In this document: positions 9,955-22,148 of the stretch, piece after piece | Layout: each line of letters starts with the position of its first letter | How positions within the stretch are numbered: position 1 is the stretch's first letter | NCBI RefSeq assembly: GCF_013868415.1 | Contig: NZ_JACEMT010000031.1 | Coordinates: forward strand, 30,737 to 94,736 | Source of the DNA: Marinobacterium marinum | GTDB taxonomy: Bacteria > Pseudomonadota > Gammaproteobacteria > Pseudomonadales > Balneatricaceae | Reading direction: 5' to 3' | DNA: 64,000 nucleotides | Notes under the pieces: generated by a model | Told to the model about the DNA's origin: nothing | The model's input: only the letters and a program-made list of their open reading frames with translations | Database searches by the model: none | Program-made: the position numbers and the translations under genes

Positions 9955-10217
9955 ACACCGCTATTCTGATTGTCAGCGGCATGCTCTGCGTAGCGCTAAT
10001 CCTCAATCTCTGGCGCCTGCTGCACGGCCCCGACCTGTCGGACCGCATCCTGGCGCTGGACACCATGTACATCAACAGCATCGCCCTGATTCTGTTGTAC
10101 GGCATGCATATGGGCACCAACCTTTATTTCGAAGCCGCCTTGTTGATTGCAATGCTTGGTTTCGTCAGCACCGTGGCGCTGTGTAAATACCTGCTGCGCG
10201 GCGACATCATCGAATAG
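9948..10217 (+). CDS. mrpF: Mrp Na+/H+ antiporter subunit F
   Basis: 89 residues, three membrane helices. The family landmark is GPDLSDRILALDT, whose conserved Asp residues lie after the first helix; the C-terminus is VALCKYLLRGDIIE. Size and position between mrpE and mrpG are standard. A GAAGGAG ribosome site lies inside the end of mrpE just before its ATG. Confidence 0.95.
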   Translation: MLNTAILIVSGMLCVALILNLWRLLHGPDLSDRILALDTMYINSIALILLYGMHMGTNLYFEAALLIAMLGFVSTVALCKYLLRGDIIE

Positions 10218-10225
10218 GTCCTGAT

Positions 10226-10600
10226 ATGAATTTCTGGGTTGAACTACTCATCACCATTCTGCTCCTGATTGGCGGCGTGTTCGTACTGATCGGCTCGATT
10301 GGCTTAAGCCGCCTGCCGGACTTTTATACCCGCCTGCACGCACCCACCAAGGCCACCACTGTCGGCATGGGCGGCATTTTGATTGCATCCATGCTGATGA
10401 TGTCGGTCAATCAGGGCTACCTGAGTCTGCATGAGCTTCTGATTACGCTGTTCCTGCTGATCACCGCGCCCATTACCGCGCACATGCTGGCCAAGACGGC
10501 CTTGCACCATGAAAACCCGGCCCTGCAACGGACAAGGGCACAGCACCTGATCGCATCGGCTCGCGAGCAACAGCCACCGGCGCCTGCCGACCATGAATGA
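10226..10600 (+). CDS. mrpG: Mrp Na+/H+ antiporter subunit G
   Basis: 124 residues with three membrane helices. The MnhG signature GSIGLSRLPDFYTRLHAPTKATT is visible around residues 26-48 in shortened form (RLPDFYTRLHAPTK). A Gln/Pro/Ala-rich tail follows. It is the last mrp subunit gene. Its 3' end overlaps mnmC by 8 bases, so the antiporter and the tRNA-modification gene share an mRNA unless mnmC has its own promoter. Confidence 0.95.
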   Translation: MNFWVELLITILLLIGGVFVLIGSIGLSRLPDFYTRLHAPTKATTVGMGGILIASMLMMSVNQGYLSLHELLITLFLLITAPITAHMLAKTALHHENPALQRTRAQHLIASAREQQPPAPADHE

Positions 10601-12554
10601 ACGTCTCAGTACCGCTCGCCTGAACTGGCAGGAATCAATCCCTGAATCAGAACAGTTCGGGGATATCTATTTCAACCGGGCGGGCGGTGTCGCGGAAACC
10701 GAGCATGTGTTTCTCAACGCCAACCGCCTCGGTGAGCGCTTCTCTGCTCATAAGGGCGGCCATTTCGTCATTGCCGAAACCGGTTTTGGTACCGGTCTCA
10801 ATTTTCTCTGTGCCCGGGCTCTCTGGCTGCAACAGGCACCCGCGCAAGGACAACTGCACTTCATTTCCTGTGAAAAGTACCCACTGACAGCTGATGATCT
10901 GGCCCGTGCCTTGGCAGCCTTTCCTCAGTTCGCTGATGGGGCGGCGCAGTTGCTGAACGCCTATCCGGCCCCGGTACCCGGTTTTTTCACTCTGCGTTTC
11001 GATGAAGGCCGTGTCCTGCTGACTCTGCTGCTCGGTGATGCACTGGACAGCCTGCCCCGACTGGATGCTCGCGTAGATGCCTGGTTTCTGGACGGATTTG
11101 CCCCGTCTAAAAATCCGGAACTGTGGAACGAGCAACTGTTTGAACAGATCGCCCGTTTGAGCGGCCCCGGTACCAGTTGCGCGACCTTCACCGCTGCCGG
11201 CCTGGTACGGCGGGGACTTGAGGCCGCCGGTTTTGAAATTCAAAAAATCCCGGGCTTTGGCCGTAAGCGGGAGATGATCTGCGGCACCTTTACAGGCCCG
11301 TCGGGCTACAGGCCTCCTGCCGGGCAGCCCGTCTGGTTTCAACGCCCGCCCCCCATCCGAGACGACCGCCCTGTCATCGTGATTGGCGCGGGGCTGGCCG
11401 GAGCCACAACTGCACGTGCACTGGCCGAGCAAGGCCTGCCCGTACTTGTGGTTGAACGTCATTCTGCCCCCGCTGCTGAAGGGTCCGGCAATCCGCAGGG
11501 GGCGCTTTATGCCAAGCTGCCGGCAAAACCTACGCCTCCCGGTCGCTTCCACCTGGCCGGACTCAACTACACTCGTGCACTGATCCGGCACCTCCAGGGC
11601 TTGTACCCAACACTTGGCCAGTTGTGTGGCGTTCTGCAACTGGCAACAAACGACAAGGAACGGCAACGACAACAGCAGCTGATCGAAACGGGAGCCTACC
11701 CGGACACTCTGGTGCGTCTCGTTTCAGCAACCGAGGCCTCTGAGCTGGCCGCGCAGCCCTGCCCCTCTTCCGCGCTGTTTTTCCCTGCAGCAGGCTGGGT
11801 ATCACCACCGGCTCTTTGCCGTTACCTGCTGGACCACCCATTGATCCAGTGCCACTACAACATGCAGGTTGAAGCACTGCAGCCGACCGATACCGGCTGG
11901 CAGTTGGCCGGCACGGATTTCAGTGCCGCCCGGGTTGTCATCTGCTGCGCCAATGAAGCCCTGAGATTCGAACAGCTGGCGCACCTGCCCCTCAAGCCGA
12001 TCCGCGGCCAAACCACGCAAACGGAACAACCATCCGGAATGCCGCCACTGAATACCGTGGTTTGCGGCGAGGGCTATATATCGCCACCACTGCAGGGGCA
12101 TTACTGCTTTGGCGCCTCGTTCAAGCTCAAGGATACTCGGCTGGATATCCGTGACACCGAACACCAGCACAATCTGGACATTTTGCACCGGGCCCTGCCG
12201 CAACTGGCCGATGCTTTGGCCTGCCAGCCCCGGCAGGGCCGTGCCGCCCTGCGCTGCAGTAGCGCCGACTACTTGCCCCTGGTCGGCCCGGTAGCCGATC
12301 AGCAGCGCTTTGTGACGACCTACGCCAAGCTGCGGGATGACGCACGCTGGCAATTCGATACACCCCCCCCTCTGCTGCCCGGACTCTTTGTCAACACCGG
12401 ACACGGTTCCAAAGGCCTGATCAGCTGCCCTATCAGCGCACAGCTGCTGGCCGGACAGATCAGTGGAGCACCTCTGCCCCTGGAAGATGAACTGATCCGA
12501 ATCATTCACCCGGCACGATTTACGATCAGGCATCTGATCCGACAGACGCTATAA
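10593..12554 (+). CDS. mnmC: Bifunctional tRNA mnm5s2U34 synthesis enzyme MnmC
   Basis: 653 residues in two domains. The N-terminal half (about 1-240) is the SAM-dependent methyltransferase, with ETGFGTGLNF as the SAM-binding glycine loop and WFLDGFAPSKNPE. The C-terminal half is an FAD-dependent oxidase with the dinucleotide motif VIGAGLAGA near residue 262. Together they turn cmnm5s2U into nm5s2U and then mnm5s2U at the wobble base of Lys, Glu, Gln and other tRNAs. Length agrees with the E. coli enzyme. The start lies inside the end of mrpG, an unusual partner. No clear separate promoter was seen. Confidence 0.95.
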   Translation: MNERLSTARLNWQESIPESEQFGDIYFNRAGGVAETEHVFLNANRLGERFSAHKGGHFVIAETGFGTGLNFLCARALWLQQAPAQGQLHFISCEKYPLTADDLARALAAFPQFADGAAQLLNAYPAPVPGFFTLRFDEGRVLLTLLLGDALDSLPRLDARVDAWFLDGFAPSKNPELWNEQLFEQIARLSGPGTSCATFTAAGLVRRGLEAAGFEIQKIPGFGRKREMICGTFTGPSGYRPPAGQPVWFQRPPPIRDDRPVIVIGAGLAGATTARALAEQGLPVLVVERHSAPAAEGSGNPQGALYAKLPAKPTPPGRFHLAGLNYTRALIRHLQGLYPTLGQLCGVLQLATNDKERQRQQQLIETGAYPDTLVRLVSATEASELAAQPCPSSALFFPAAGWVSPPALCRYLLDHPLIQCHYNMQVEALQPTDTGWQLAGTDFSAARVVICCANEALRFEQLAHLPLKPIRGQTTQTEQPSGMPPLNTVVCGEGYISPPLQGHYCFGASFKLKDTRLDIRDTEHQHNLDILHRALPQLADALACQPRQGRAALRCSSADYLPLVGPVADQQRFVTTYAKLRDDARWQFDTPPPLLPGLFVNTGHGSKGLISCPISAQLLAGQISGAPLPLEDELIRIIHPARFTIRHLIRQTL

Positions 12555-12589
12555 TCAGAATACCGGTGCAATTGCGGAGGTAGCAGGTT

Positions 12590-13240
12590 ATGGCACTTGT
12601 GGTATATGACCAGGGGTATCGTATCCAGACGCCGGTGGATTCGCTATTTCGTCAGCGTGGCGTCGAAGCCCTCAGTGCCGGCCAGGCCAGCGCGAGTGTC
12701 CCGGGTGGAGATGAGCCCATACGCCAGCAACAGGCACTGGAAAAGCGCTTGGAGCTGTCGCATGAGCGCTTTCAGCTCCCGTCTCGGCAGGACAGTGATT
12801 ATAAAACCTATCAGAAAAGCGGTTCCGCCCCGGAAACATCCCGACATCCATCTCTTAAGGCCGGGCAGATCATGTCCAGCCCGGTGTTGACCATCCCGTT
12901 GAAAACCAGCCTGCGCCAGGCTTGGGAGATGATGCTGAATCAGGAAGTATCGCACCTGGTGGTCGTTGATGAAGACCAGCGCGCGCTGGGACTGCTGTCA
13001 CGGGAAGATATCGTTCGACGCGGTACCGATTCCCCGATCAGCATCAGCCAGGCCTACCAGCGGCAGATAATCGTGGCCTCGCCCGATACCGCCGTCACCA
13101 GCTTGGCTGCCAGTTTTGTGCGCTATGCCATTACGGCCATCCCTGTCATCAGCAATGATGACAGACTGACCGGTATCGTCTGCAGAACAGACCTGATCCG
13201 CATGTTGATCAATGAAGAAGGGCTGGATCGCTGGGCCTGA
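12590..13240 (+). CDS. CBS-pair domain protein
   Basis: 216 residues. The first 95 are polar and low in structure, with no membrane segment or signal. Residues about 98-210 hold two CBS motifs, beginning at KAGQIMSSPVLTIP and at QRQIIVASPDTAV, which usually bind adenine nucleotides and sense energy state. No catalytic domain is attached, so the partner is unknown. A strong GGAGGT site precedes the ATG. It follows mnmC by 35 bases and converges on the DUF4126 gene with only 15 bases between stops and no visible terminator. Confidence 0.8.
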   Translation: MALVVYDQGYRIQTPVDSLFRQRGVEALSAGQASASVPGGDEPIRQQQALEKRLELSHERFQLPSRQDSDYKTYQKSGSAPETSRHPSLKAGQIMSSPVLTIPLKTSLRQAWEMMLNQEVSHLVVVDEDQRALGLLSREDIVRRGTDSPISISQAYQRQIIVASPDTAVTSLAASFVRYAITAIPVISNDDRLTGIVCRTDLIRMLINEEGLDRWA

Positions 13241-13255
13241 CCCGGCGGTCCCGAC

Positions 13256-13936
13256 TCAGCGCGGCGGCAGCTGGCGCCCAGAAGCCCGTGCCGCCGTCTT
13301 TGCCAGATCATCCTGCTCACGACTCCCCGAGCGCCCCCTGAAAAAGCGGGCAACCGCCGTAAATACGCGCCGGATGGCGCGCCAGAGCCGAGGCAATAGC
13401 CAGATCAGCAACACAATGAAAGCGATCAGGCAGCCCAGAAACCAGAGCGGATGATTCAGAGCAGCCCAAAGCCCCCCGATGACCAGCAAATCCTCGCTGA
13501 AGGACGCGGTCCAATTGGTCAGCGGCTCCGGCGAGGTGTTGATCAGCACCCGTGTGCCGGATTTGAGAGCGTGGCTGCCTGCAGCCATTGAAGCTCCAGC
13601 CAACGCGGCTGCCAGCTCGACCGCCGGATTCAGATCTCCCACGGCTCCTGCCGCCAGAGCCGCACCGGCCGGTATCCGAATAAAGGTATGCAGCCCGTCC
13701 CAACCGGTGTCGACACCGGGCGTCTTGTCGGCAAAGAATTCGACGCAGTACATGAAGCCGGCCACCAGCAGGACCAGAGGATCCGACACGATTTCAAGTC
13801 CCGGCGGCAAGGCCAGGTGCCCCATGTTGGACAACACGCCCAGCATCAGAATCGTGGCATACAAGTTGATGCCGCTGGCCCAGGCCACCCCCATGGACAG
13901 AGCAATCATTGAACTGATCTGGTCCAGTTGGCCCAT
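13256..13936 (-). CDS. DUF4126 family membrane protein
   Basis: 226 residues, polytopic. The segment from GVAWASGINLYAT through GWDGLHTFIRIP, the Gly/Ala-rich repeat following it, and KSGTRVLINTSPEPLTN match the DUF4126 family, whose function is unknown. The last 50 residues are basic and cytoplasmic. It is the last gene of the ccm-zipA-ligA-yheU run, 10 bases after yheU. Family recognition rests on motif memory. Confidence 0.75.
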   Translation of the reverse strand: MGQLDQISSMIALSMGVAWASGINLYATILMLGVLSNMGHLALPPGLEIVSDPLVLLVAGFMYCVEFFADKTPGVDTGWDGLHTFIRIPAGAALAAGAVGDLNPAVELAAALAGASMAAGSHALKSGTRVLINTSPEPLTNWTASFSEDLLVIGGLWAALNHPLWFLGCLIAFIVLLIWLLPRLWRAIRRVFTAVARFFRGRSGSREQDDLAKTAARASGRQLPPR

Positions 13937-13946
13937 CCACGCTACC

Positions 13947-16534
<2,588 letters not shown>

Positions 16535-16564
16535 TCAATTCGGCTTGGTCGGGTTGAAACGAAA

Positions 16565-16584
16565 GCGGGCCTTAATTGGCCCGC
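16565..16584 (-). terminator. Terminator-like hairpin overlapping the zipA stop codon
   Basis: Perfect 7-base arms GCGGGCC/GGCCCGC with a 6-base loop; on the minus strand they are followed by TTTCGTTTC. The zipA TAA lies in the loop. The T tract is interrupted, so it is probably a partial terminator reducing read-through into ligA, which starts 30 bases downstream. The fold is seen in the sequence; its activity is inferred. Confidence 0.55.
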
Positions 16585-17837
16585 CGTTGACGTTTGTGCA
16601 TCTCATAATCACGAATGCGTTCGCGATAGTGTTCCTTGGTTTGCGGCCGCATGACCGACCGGTCTTCATCCAGCAAATCACCCTTCAGGTGCTTGGCCAG
16701 CGTTTCAGCAGTTGCCAGCATGCATTCGTACGCGGTCATTGCATCCGATGGCTCGTCCATCGACATGAAAAAAGTCACCGCTGGCGTTTCCAGTGCTTCC
16801 AGATTATGCGGGTCAAAGGTGCCCGGTGCCACGGCATTCGCCATACTGAACTGTATGGGTGAGTCCGGCGTATTATCTTCCGGACGGTGATAGATGGCCA
16901 TTTCACCCCATTCCATACCACAGGCCGTGACAATCCTGCCCAGTACAGGGCCCGACAGCTGTTCTCCATTATGCCCGACCACTGTAATAATCAGGACATT
17001 CTCGGGGTCCGGCAGGCTTCTTGGGCCCCGTACCGCAGCGGGCTCCATGGCATCAGTCACCACCGCCGTCTCCTGCAGAGCCGGATGCCAATCATCATCG
17101 CGTTCGGGCCTCAGCTCCTCGACCGGCTTCACGGCCTCCGGTTCAGGCTCCCTGTATTCCGGCTCAGGCAACTCAACCTCCGGTTGATGACCATGAGCAC
17201 TGTCTTCCGGGGCTGGTCTCATATCCGCCGCTTCAGCCAGATCGTCAAAGCGGCCATGGTGATCGACCGCGACTTCGGCCTGCTCGGCCCAGTGTTGCGT
17301 TTCGCCCCCGACAACAGGCTGCTGACAGCTGTCCGCTCTCTCTTCACGGGCATCGGACGGCACCACTTCGTCTTTCAGCACCGGGATGGGCTGCTCCGGT
17401 TCGGTTTCGACCGGCACATCCCGACTATCCGTTACGACTGCTGCCGACTCGGGCGCCGCCGCATGACCTGACGTCACTTCAAAAGCGGCACGCCGCGGGG
17501 CCGTGCCTACGGTCGGCGGGATATCGTCAAACAGGGGATCCATCTCCTGCAAGTTCTGTGACTCTCCTCGGTCAGCGTAGGTGTCCTCGGCAAAACCGGG
17601 TTCCACTCGTGGCCGATCCTCTAGAGGTCGTCCCTCATGATCACGCAAACGCGCGCCACCGTTGGGCAGCTCCGGATTATGGGAACTGTCTTCGTCGGGC
17701 AGGTCGGACAGGGTACTGTCGATATCAAGCCGCAAGCGGCCCCGGTTGGCGCTTACCCTGCGCCATCCGTCCACCAGTATCAGTATTACAATCAGTATAC
17801 CGCCGATGATGAGCCACTCGCGCAGACTGATATCCAT
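16572..17837 (-). CDS. zipA: Cell division protein ZipA
   Basis: 421 residues. A single N-terminal membrane helix (WLIIGGILIVILILVDGW, about residues 8-25) is followed by a basic patch and a long acidic, Pro/Glu-rich linker (about 45-275). The C-terminal ZipA domain (about 280-415) contains ENVLIITVVGHNGEQLSG and VTFFMSMDEP. ZipA anchors FtsZ polymers to the inner membrane and helps recruit later divisome proteins. In many relatives smc lies upstream; here the ccmI gene ends 35 bases before zipA instead. Confidence 0.95.
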   Translation of the reverse strand: MDISLREWLIIGGILIVILILVDGWRRVSANRGRLRLDIDSTLSDLPDEDSSHNPELPNGGARLRDHEGRPLEDRPRVEPGFAEDTYADRGESQNLQEMDPLFDDIPPTVGTAPRRAAFEVTSGHAAAPESAAVVTDSRDVPVETEPEQPIPVLKDEVVPSDAREERADSCQQPVVGGETQHWAEQAEVAVDHHGRFDDLAEAADMRPAPEDSAHGHQPEVELPEPEYREPEPEAVKPVEELRPERDDDWHPALQETAVVTDAMEPAAVRGPRSLPDPENVLIITVVGHNGEQLSGPVLGRIVTACGMEWGEMAIYHRPEDNTPDSPIQFSMANAVAPGTFDPHNLEALETPAVTFFMSMDEPSDAMTAYECMLATAETLAKHLKGDLLDEDRSVMRPQTKEHYRERIRDYEMHKRQRRAN

Positions 17838-17872
17838 GTTGTCGCCTTACCCTGTTGTTGTGTCGCCGAAGA

Positions 17873-19114
17873 TTACTGTACCACCTGATCAATGACCAGT
17901 GTAACAGGCTCATCGCCGCCAGTTGTAGCAATTGGGCTCAACAAGCCCTGCAGATCGCCGGTCTGAGGCATCGGCTGCCCTGACAAACTGACTCGTGCGC
18001 TGACCTCGACTTCTGCCTGAGACGACAGACGCGCCTGAGGCGTCATCGCCAGTGAATCGTTCAGCTCGATTTCCAGCGGCAGGTCTTTGACCTGACGCTT
18101 GACCGCTGCCAGTGGCATGCGACCACCCACCGGACGCGCAAAGATAAAGACTGTGTGCTCGGGGTCAAGCCCTTCCGCCAGTTCCGGCGCCAGCGACACC
18201 TGCAAAAGGATACGAGCTTCGGCCAGCTCAGGCAGGTCCGGCACCGGCTGCCCGGCTGCAATCAGTTCATCCCGTGCACGGCTGATACCCGCCTTCAAAG
18301 GCTCTACCGCCGCACCCTCGGCGTTTACCAGCGCCTTGCGCCAATGCTCGATCGCGGCCGCGTAATCCTGCTGTTCATAGGCATCGATCCCCAGCAGGCC
18401 CAGAGCCGCCATTTCATAAGGGTCCAACACCAGCGTCCGGTCAATGCGCGCGCGAATCCGCTCATCCATCTGACCATTGTTGGCAAAATACATTGCCTGC
18501 GCCAGCTGTCCCATGACACCAGGGTACTGAGGCGCATCTTCCGGCAGATACTTGAGCACCTGCTCAAACGCTTTCTCGCCGGCGGCATAATCGCCGGTGT
18601 TCATGTGTGTATTGGCCAGCAGGTACCAGCCTTCCGGGTTTTCCGGGTCATTCTCAAGCTGCATTTTCAGCGCGGCCAGTGCCTGCTCCAGCGAGGGCTC
18701 ACCTTCACCCGGCGCCGGCATTTGCAGGGCAACGGCCAGATCATCGGCACGTCCGAGATGGTTGTACAACCCCAGTGCAGCAGCCGGGATCATCAGTGCC
18801 AGCAGGGTAATTGTCACCAGCTGGGGCTGACCCACCGGGGTACGCTGAACCGGCTGTTCCGGCTTGTCTTCCGCATCGATCAGCAGGTTACGTTCCAGTT
18901 CCAGCTTCAGCGTGGCGAACTCGGCCTCGGCCAAAGTCCCCTGATCACGCTCGTTCTCCAGCTCACTCAGGCGTTCACGGAAAATATCGATGTTCTGCTG
19001 GCGACGACCGGCGGCCTCGGCCTTCGCTTGACGACGATAGCCCAGCAGCGGCCAAAAGATAATGGCGATGGCAACCAGGGTCAGTAACCCTATGCCTATC
19101 CACAGGTTGGTCAT
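17873..19114 (-). CDS. ccmI: Cytochrome c maturation protein CcmI (CycH)
   Basis: 413 residues. The N-terminal helix and cytoplasmic loop begin LWIGIGLLTLVAIAII, with a second helix around VTITLLALMIPAAALGLY (about residues 98-115). TPR-like repeats follow (residues about 140-290), including NPEGWYLLANTHMNTGDY, then a C-terminal beta-rich domain. CcmI binds the C-terminus of apocytochrome c and hands it to the CcmF/H haem ligation complex in the periplasm. Its ATG overlaps the ccmH stop (ATGA). Confidence 0.93.
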   Translation of the reverse strand: MTNLWIGIGLLTLVAIAIIFWPLLGYRRQAKAEAAGRRQQNIDIFRERLSELENERDQGTLAEAEFATLKLELERNLLIDAEDKPEQPVQRTPVGQPQLVTITLLALMIPAAALGLYNHLGRADDLAVALQMPAPGEGEPSLEQALAALKMQLENDPENPEGWYLLANTHMNTGDYAAGEKAFEQVLKYLPEDAPQYPGVMGQLAQAMYFANNGQMDERIRARIDRTLVLDPYEMAALGLLGIDAYEQQDYAAAIEHWRKALVNAEGAAVEPLKAGISRARDELIAAGQPVPDLPELAEARILLQVSLAPELAEGLDPEHTVFIFARPVGGRMPLAAVKRQVKDLPLEIELNDSLAMTPQARLSSQAEVEVSARVSLSGQPMPQTGDLQGLLSPIATTGGDEPVTLVIDQVVQ

Positions 19115-19632
19115 TGATCAGAATCCTGTTGCAGTAACTTGTTGAGACGCGCGGACTCGTCTGCGCTCAGCTCCGCGCTGGCCTGGTACCGGCCTGACGA
19201 TTCGGCGCTATTCACCTCGGCTCCGGATGCGGGAGCTGCCGTCTGCTGACGGCGCCGGTTACGGCTGATTAACACCACTACTATCAGACCGATTGCCAGC
19301 AATACGAAGGGGCCGTACCACAGCAGCCAGGTCGTGGCATTAACCTTGGGTCGGTAGAGTACGAACTCTCCGTAGCGGGTCACCATGAAGTCGATGATGC
19401 CGTCATTGGCCTCTCCCTCTTCCAGCATGCGGTATACCTCACGGCGCAGGTCTGCCGCCAGGGGCGCATCCGAGTCGGAAATATTCTGGTTCTGACACTT
19501 GGGACAGCGCAGCACGTTGGTCAGCTCATGAAAACGCTGCTCGTTTTCCTCACTGGAAAACTCATAAGCATCAATCGTGGCCTGAGCCGTCAACGGCAGC
19601 CACACCAGAGCCAGCAATAGCCAAAATCTCAT
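19111..19632 (-). CDS. ccmH: Cytochrome c maturation thiol oxidoreductase CcmH
   Basis: 173 residues: a signal-like helix at the start, the conserved LRCPKCQN motif with Cys43 and Cys46, then one membrane anchor (around LLWYGPFVLLAIGLIVVVLIS) and a variable tail. This is the short CcmH (CcmL) form, with the TPR part encoded separately as CcmI. It reduces the CXXCH disulfide of apocytochrome c before haem attachment. It is coupled by ATGA overlaps to ccmG upstream and ccmI downstream. Confidence 0.95.
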   Translation of the reverse strand: MRFWLLLALVWLPLTAQATIDAYEFSSEENEQRFHELTNVLRCPKCQNQNISDSDAPLAADLRREVYRMLEEGEANDGIIDFMVTRYGEFVLYRPKVNATTWLLWYGPFVLLAIGLIVVVLISRNRRRQQTAAPASGAEVNSAESSGRYQASAELSADESARLNKLLQQDSDQ

Positions 19633-20180
19633 TGCGCCCCCTCCTGTTCAACCTGCTGCATTACCTGTTTCAGGGTTTTCCAGACTTCCGCATCAACCGC
19701 ACCGACATGGCGGTAACGCACCGCACCGGTTTTATCCAGCACATAGGTTTCCGGTGCACCGTATACCCCCATGTCCAGCCCCAGAGAGCCATCGATATCC
19801 AGCACCACTTTCTGGTAGGGGTTGTAATAACGGCGCAGCCATTCCTGCGCCTTGGCGGGCTCATCCTTGTAGTTGATCCCGTAAATGGTGACGCCCTCTT
19901 CCCGCTGCAGGCGGTTAAGAAAACCATGCTCTTCCTTACAGGTCGGGCACCAGGTCGCCCACACATTCAACAACGCCACTTCACCCTTCAGGTCATCCGG
20001 GGTCAGCATTTTGTCCAGCTCGGTCAGCGACGGCAGCTCAAAAGCCGGCACCGGCCGCCGCTCTTCCGCCAGCCTGGACGGCAGCTCGCGAGGATCAAGC
20101 GACAGGCCGACCCACAGAAAGACACCCAACCCGATGAAGATCAGCAGAGGGATAAAGGCCAACAACTTGCGACTTTGCAT
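19629..20180 (-). CDS. ccmG: Periplasmic thioredoxin-like protein CcmG/DsbE
   Basis: 183 residues: an N-terminal membrane anchor (LLAFIPLLIFIGLGVFLWVG), then a thioredoxin fold with the active site WCPTC at Cys78 and Cys81, and GVYGAPETYVLD with the cis-proline region typical of DsbE. It supplies reducing power to CcmH and apocytochrome in the periplasm. It follows ccmF by 15 bases and overlaps ccmH by ATGA. Confidence 0.96.
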   Translation of the reverse strand: MQSRKLLAFIPLLIFIGLGVFLWVGLSLDPRELPSRLAEERRPVPAFELPSLTELDKMLTPDDLKGEVALLNVWATWCPTCKEEHGFLNRLQREEGVTIYGINYKDEPAKAQEWLRRYYNPYQKVVLDIDGSLGLDMGVYGAPETYVLDKTGAVRYRHVGAVDAEVWKTLKQVMQQVEQEGAQ

Positions 20181-20195
20181 CTCAACCTCCCGGGG

Positions 20196-22148
20196 TCAGG
20201 CCGCAGCCGAACTCATACGCTTGCGGTAACGCGGATCAGATGCCGCCAGCAGACCACCCAGGGTCATCAGCAGACCACCCAGCCAGAGCCAGCGCACATA
20301 CGGCTTGTACTGAATACGCACTGCCCAGGCTCCGTTTTCACGCGGTTCGCCCAGCGCAACATAGAGGTCACGTGTAAAGCCCGGATCGATGGCCGCTTCG
20401 GTCATCACGCTGCCACGTGCCGTGTACAGACGCTTTTCGGGGCGCATTTCGGTGTAGGGCTTGCCACGGTACAGCACCCGGATCTGCCCCTGATCCGAAC
20501 TGTAGTTGGGACCTTCCACATGCTTGTTGCCGTCAAAGACAAAGGTGTAATCACGGAAGGTCAGCGTATCACCCGGCTGCATGCGCAGGTCACGCTGCTC
20601 ACTGTAAATGGAGACCAGTGCCACGCCCACAACCAGCACGGCAACCCCGAGATGCGCCAGCACCATGCCATAGTAGCTGCGACTCTGCTTGAGCAGCCCC
20701 GCCAGCTTTTCACGACGATGACGCAAACGGTTATAGAGATCACGCAGTCCGGCCAGCACAACCCACCAGGCCAACACGATACCCAGTGTCACCCAGGGCT
20801 TCAGCTCACCGGCGTACAGCCAGGTGCACACGGCGCCCAGCAGAATCGCTACCAGTCCCGGCAACCACAGCTGCTGTCCCAGCATCGTCAGCGACGTCTG
20901 TTTCCAGCGGCTGACAACCCCGGCCCCCATGAAGACCAGCATGATCGACATCAGCGGTACAAAGAGCGCGTTGAAGTACGGCGGCCCTACTGACAGTTTA
21001 CCCATGCCCAACGCATCGACGATCAGCGGGTAGATGGTGCCAAGCAGAACCATGGCGCAGGACACGACCAACAGCACGTTGTTGACCAGCAGCAGGCTTT
21101 CACGTGACAGCAGACCAAAACTGGACTCGCTGCGCATCTGACCTGCACGCAGCGCGTACAGCACCAGAGAACCACCGATCACGACCGCCAGCATGATCAG
21201 GATAAACAGACCACGATCCGGGTCGGACGCAAAGGCATGAACCGAGGTCAAAACCCCCGAACGGACCAGAAAGGTGCCCAGCAGACTGAGAGAAAAGGCG
21301 AAGATGGCCAGCAGCACCGTCCAGCTTTTGAAGACACCACGCTTTTCGGTCACGGCCAGGCTGTGCACCAGCGCGGTCCCCACCAGCCAGGGCATCAGTG
21401 ACGCGTTTTCGACCGGATCCCAGAACCACCAGCCACCCCAGCCGAGTTCGTAGTAAGCCCACCAGCTGCCCAGCGCGATACCCAGAGTCAGAAACGCCCA
21501 GGCAACCGATGTCCACGGGCGAGACCAGCGAGCCCAGGCCGCATCCAGACGACCACTGAGCAAGGCTGCAATGGCAAATGCAAAGGCTACCGCAAAACCG
21601 ACATAGCCCATGTACAGCATCGGCGGATGCACGATCAAACCGAAGTCCTGCAGCAGCGGGTTCAAGTCCGCACCCTGCTGTGGATAACCCGGCAGATAAC
21701 GTTCAAACGGACTGGAGGTCAGTAGAATAAACAGGTAGAAACCGATAGAGACCCAGCCCATCACGGCCAGTACTCGAGCAATGATATCCTGTGGCAGGTT
21801 GCGGCTTTTGATCGCCACTGCCAGCGTCCACCCGGCCAGAATCAGCACCCATAACAACAGGGAGCCCTCATGCCCTCCCCATACGGCGCTCAGGCGGAAA
21901 TACCAGGGCAGTGCCGTATTGGAGTTGTTGGCCACGTAGACCACGGAGAAGTCGTTATCAAGAAACGCCCAGCTCAGACACAAAAAACTGAACAGGGTAA
22001 ACAGAAACATGCCCTTGCTCAGCGGGCGTGCGAAATCCATCCACAGGGTATTGCCGCGGCTCGCTCCGATCAATGGAACGGACGCCAGCAAGATCGCGAA
22101 ACACAGTGCCAGAATGAGAGCGTATTCGCCCAACTCCGGTATGATCAT
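20196..22148 (-). CDS. ccmF: Haem lyase subunit CcmF
   Basis: 650 residues with about 14-15 membrane helices. It has the haem-handling tryptophan-rich WWD segment [19 protein letters not shown], an upstream [12 protein letters not shown] motif, conserved His residues in periplasmic loops, and a large periplasmic domain near the C-terminus (about 505-615). CcmF takes haem from holo-CcmE and joins it to the CXXCH of the apocytochrome. The length is standard. The start overlaps the ccmE stop by ATGA. Confidence 0.97.
   Translation of the reverse strand: MIIPELGEYALILALCFAILLASVPLIGASRGNTLWMDFARPLSKGMFLFTLFSFLCLSWAFLDNDFSVVYVANNSNTALPWYFRLSAVWGGHEGSLLLWVLILAGWTLAVAIKSRNLPQDIIARVLAVMGWVSIGFYLFILLTSSPFERYLPGYPQQGADLNPLLQDFGLIVHPPMLYMGYVGFAVAFAFAIAALLSGRLDAAWARWSRPWTSVAWAFLTLGIALGSWWAYYELGWGGWWFWDPVENASLMPWLVGTALVHSLAVTEKRGVFKSWTVLLAIFAFSLSLLGTFLVRSGVLTSVHAFASDPDRGLFILIMLAVVIGGSLVLYALRAGQMRSESSFGLLSRESLLLVNNVLLVVSCAMVLLGTIYPLIVDALGMGKLSVGPPYFNALFVPLMSIMLVFMGAGVVSRWKQTSLTMLGQQLWLPGLVAILLGAVCTWLYAGELKPWVTLGIVLAWWVVLAGLRDLYNRLRHRREKLAGLLKQSRSYYGMVLAHLGVAVLVVGVALVSIYSEQRDLRMQPGDTLTFRDYTFVFDGNKHVEGPNYSSDQGQIRVLYRGKPYTEMRPEKRLYTARGSVMTEAAIDPGFTRDLYVALGEPRENGAWAVRIQYKPYVRWLWLGGLLMTLGGLLAASDPRYRKRMSSAAA

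Noticed and set aside
10647..11672. 341-codon minus-strand open frame
   Set aside because: Antisense to mnmC, which has complete methyltransferase and FAD domains.
19632..20993. 453-codon plus-strand open frame
   Set aside because: Antisense of ccmG/ccmF; His/Gln-rich and without a plausible start signal.
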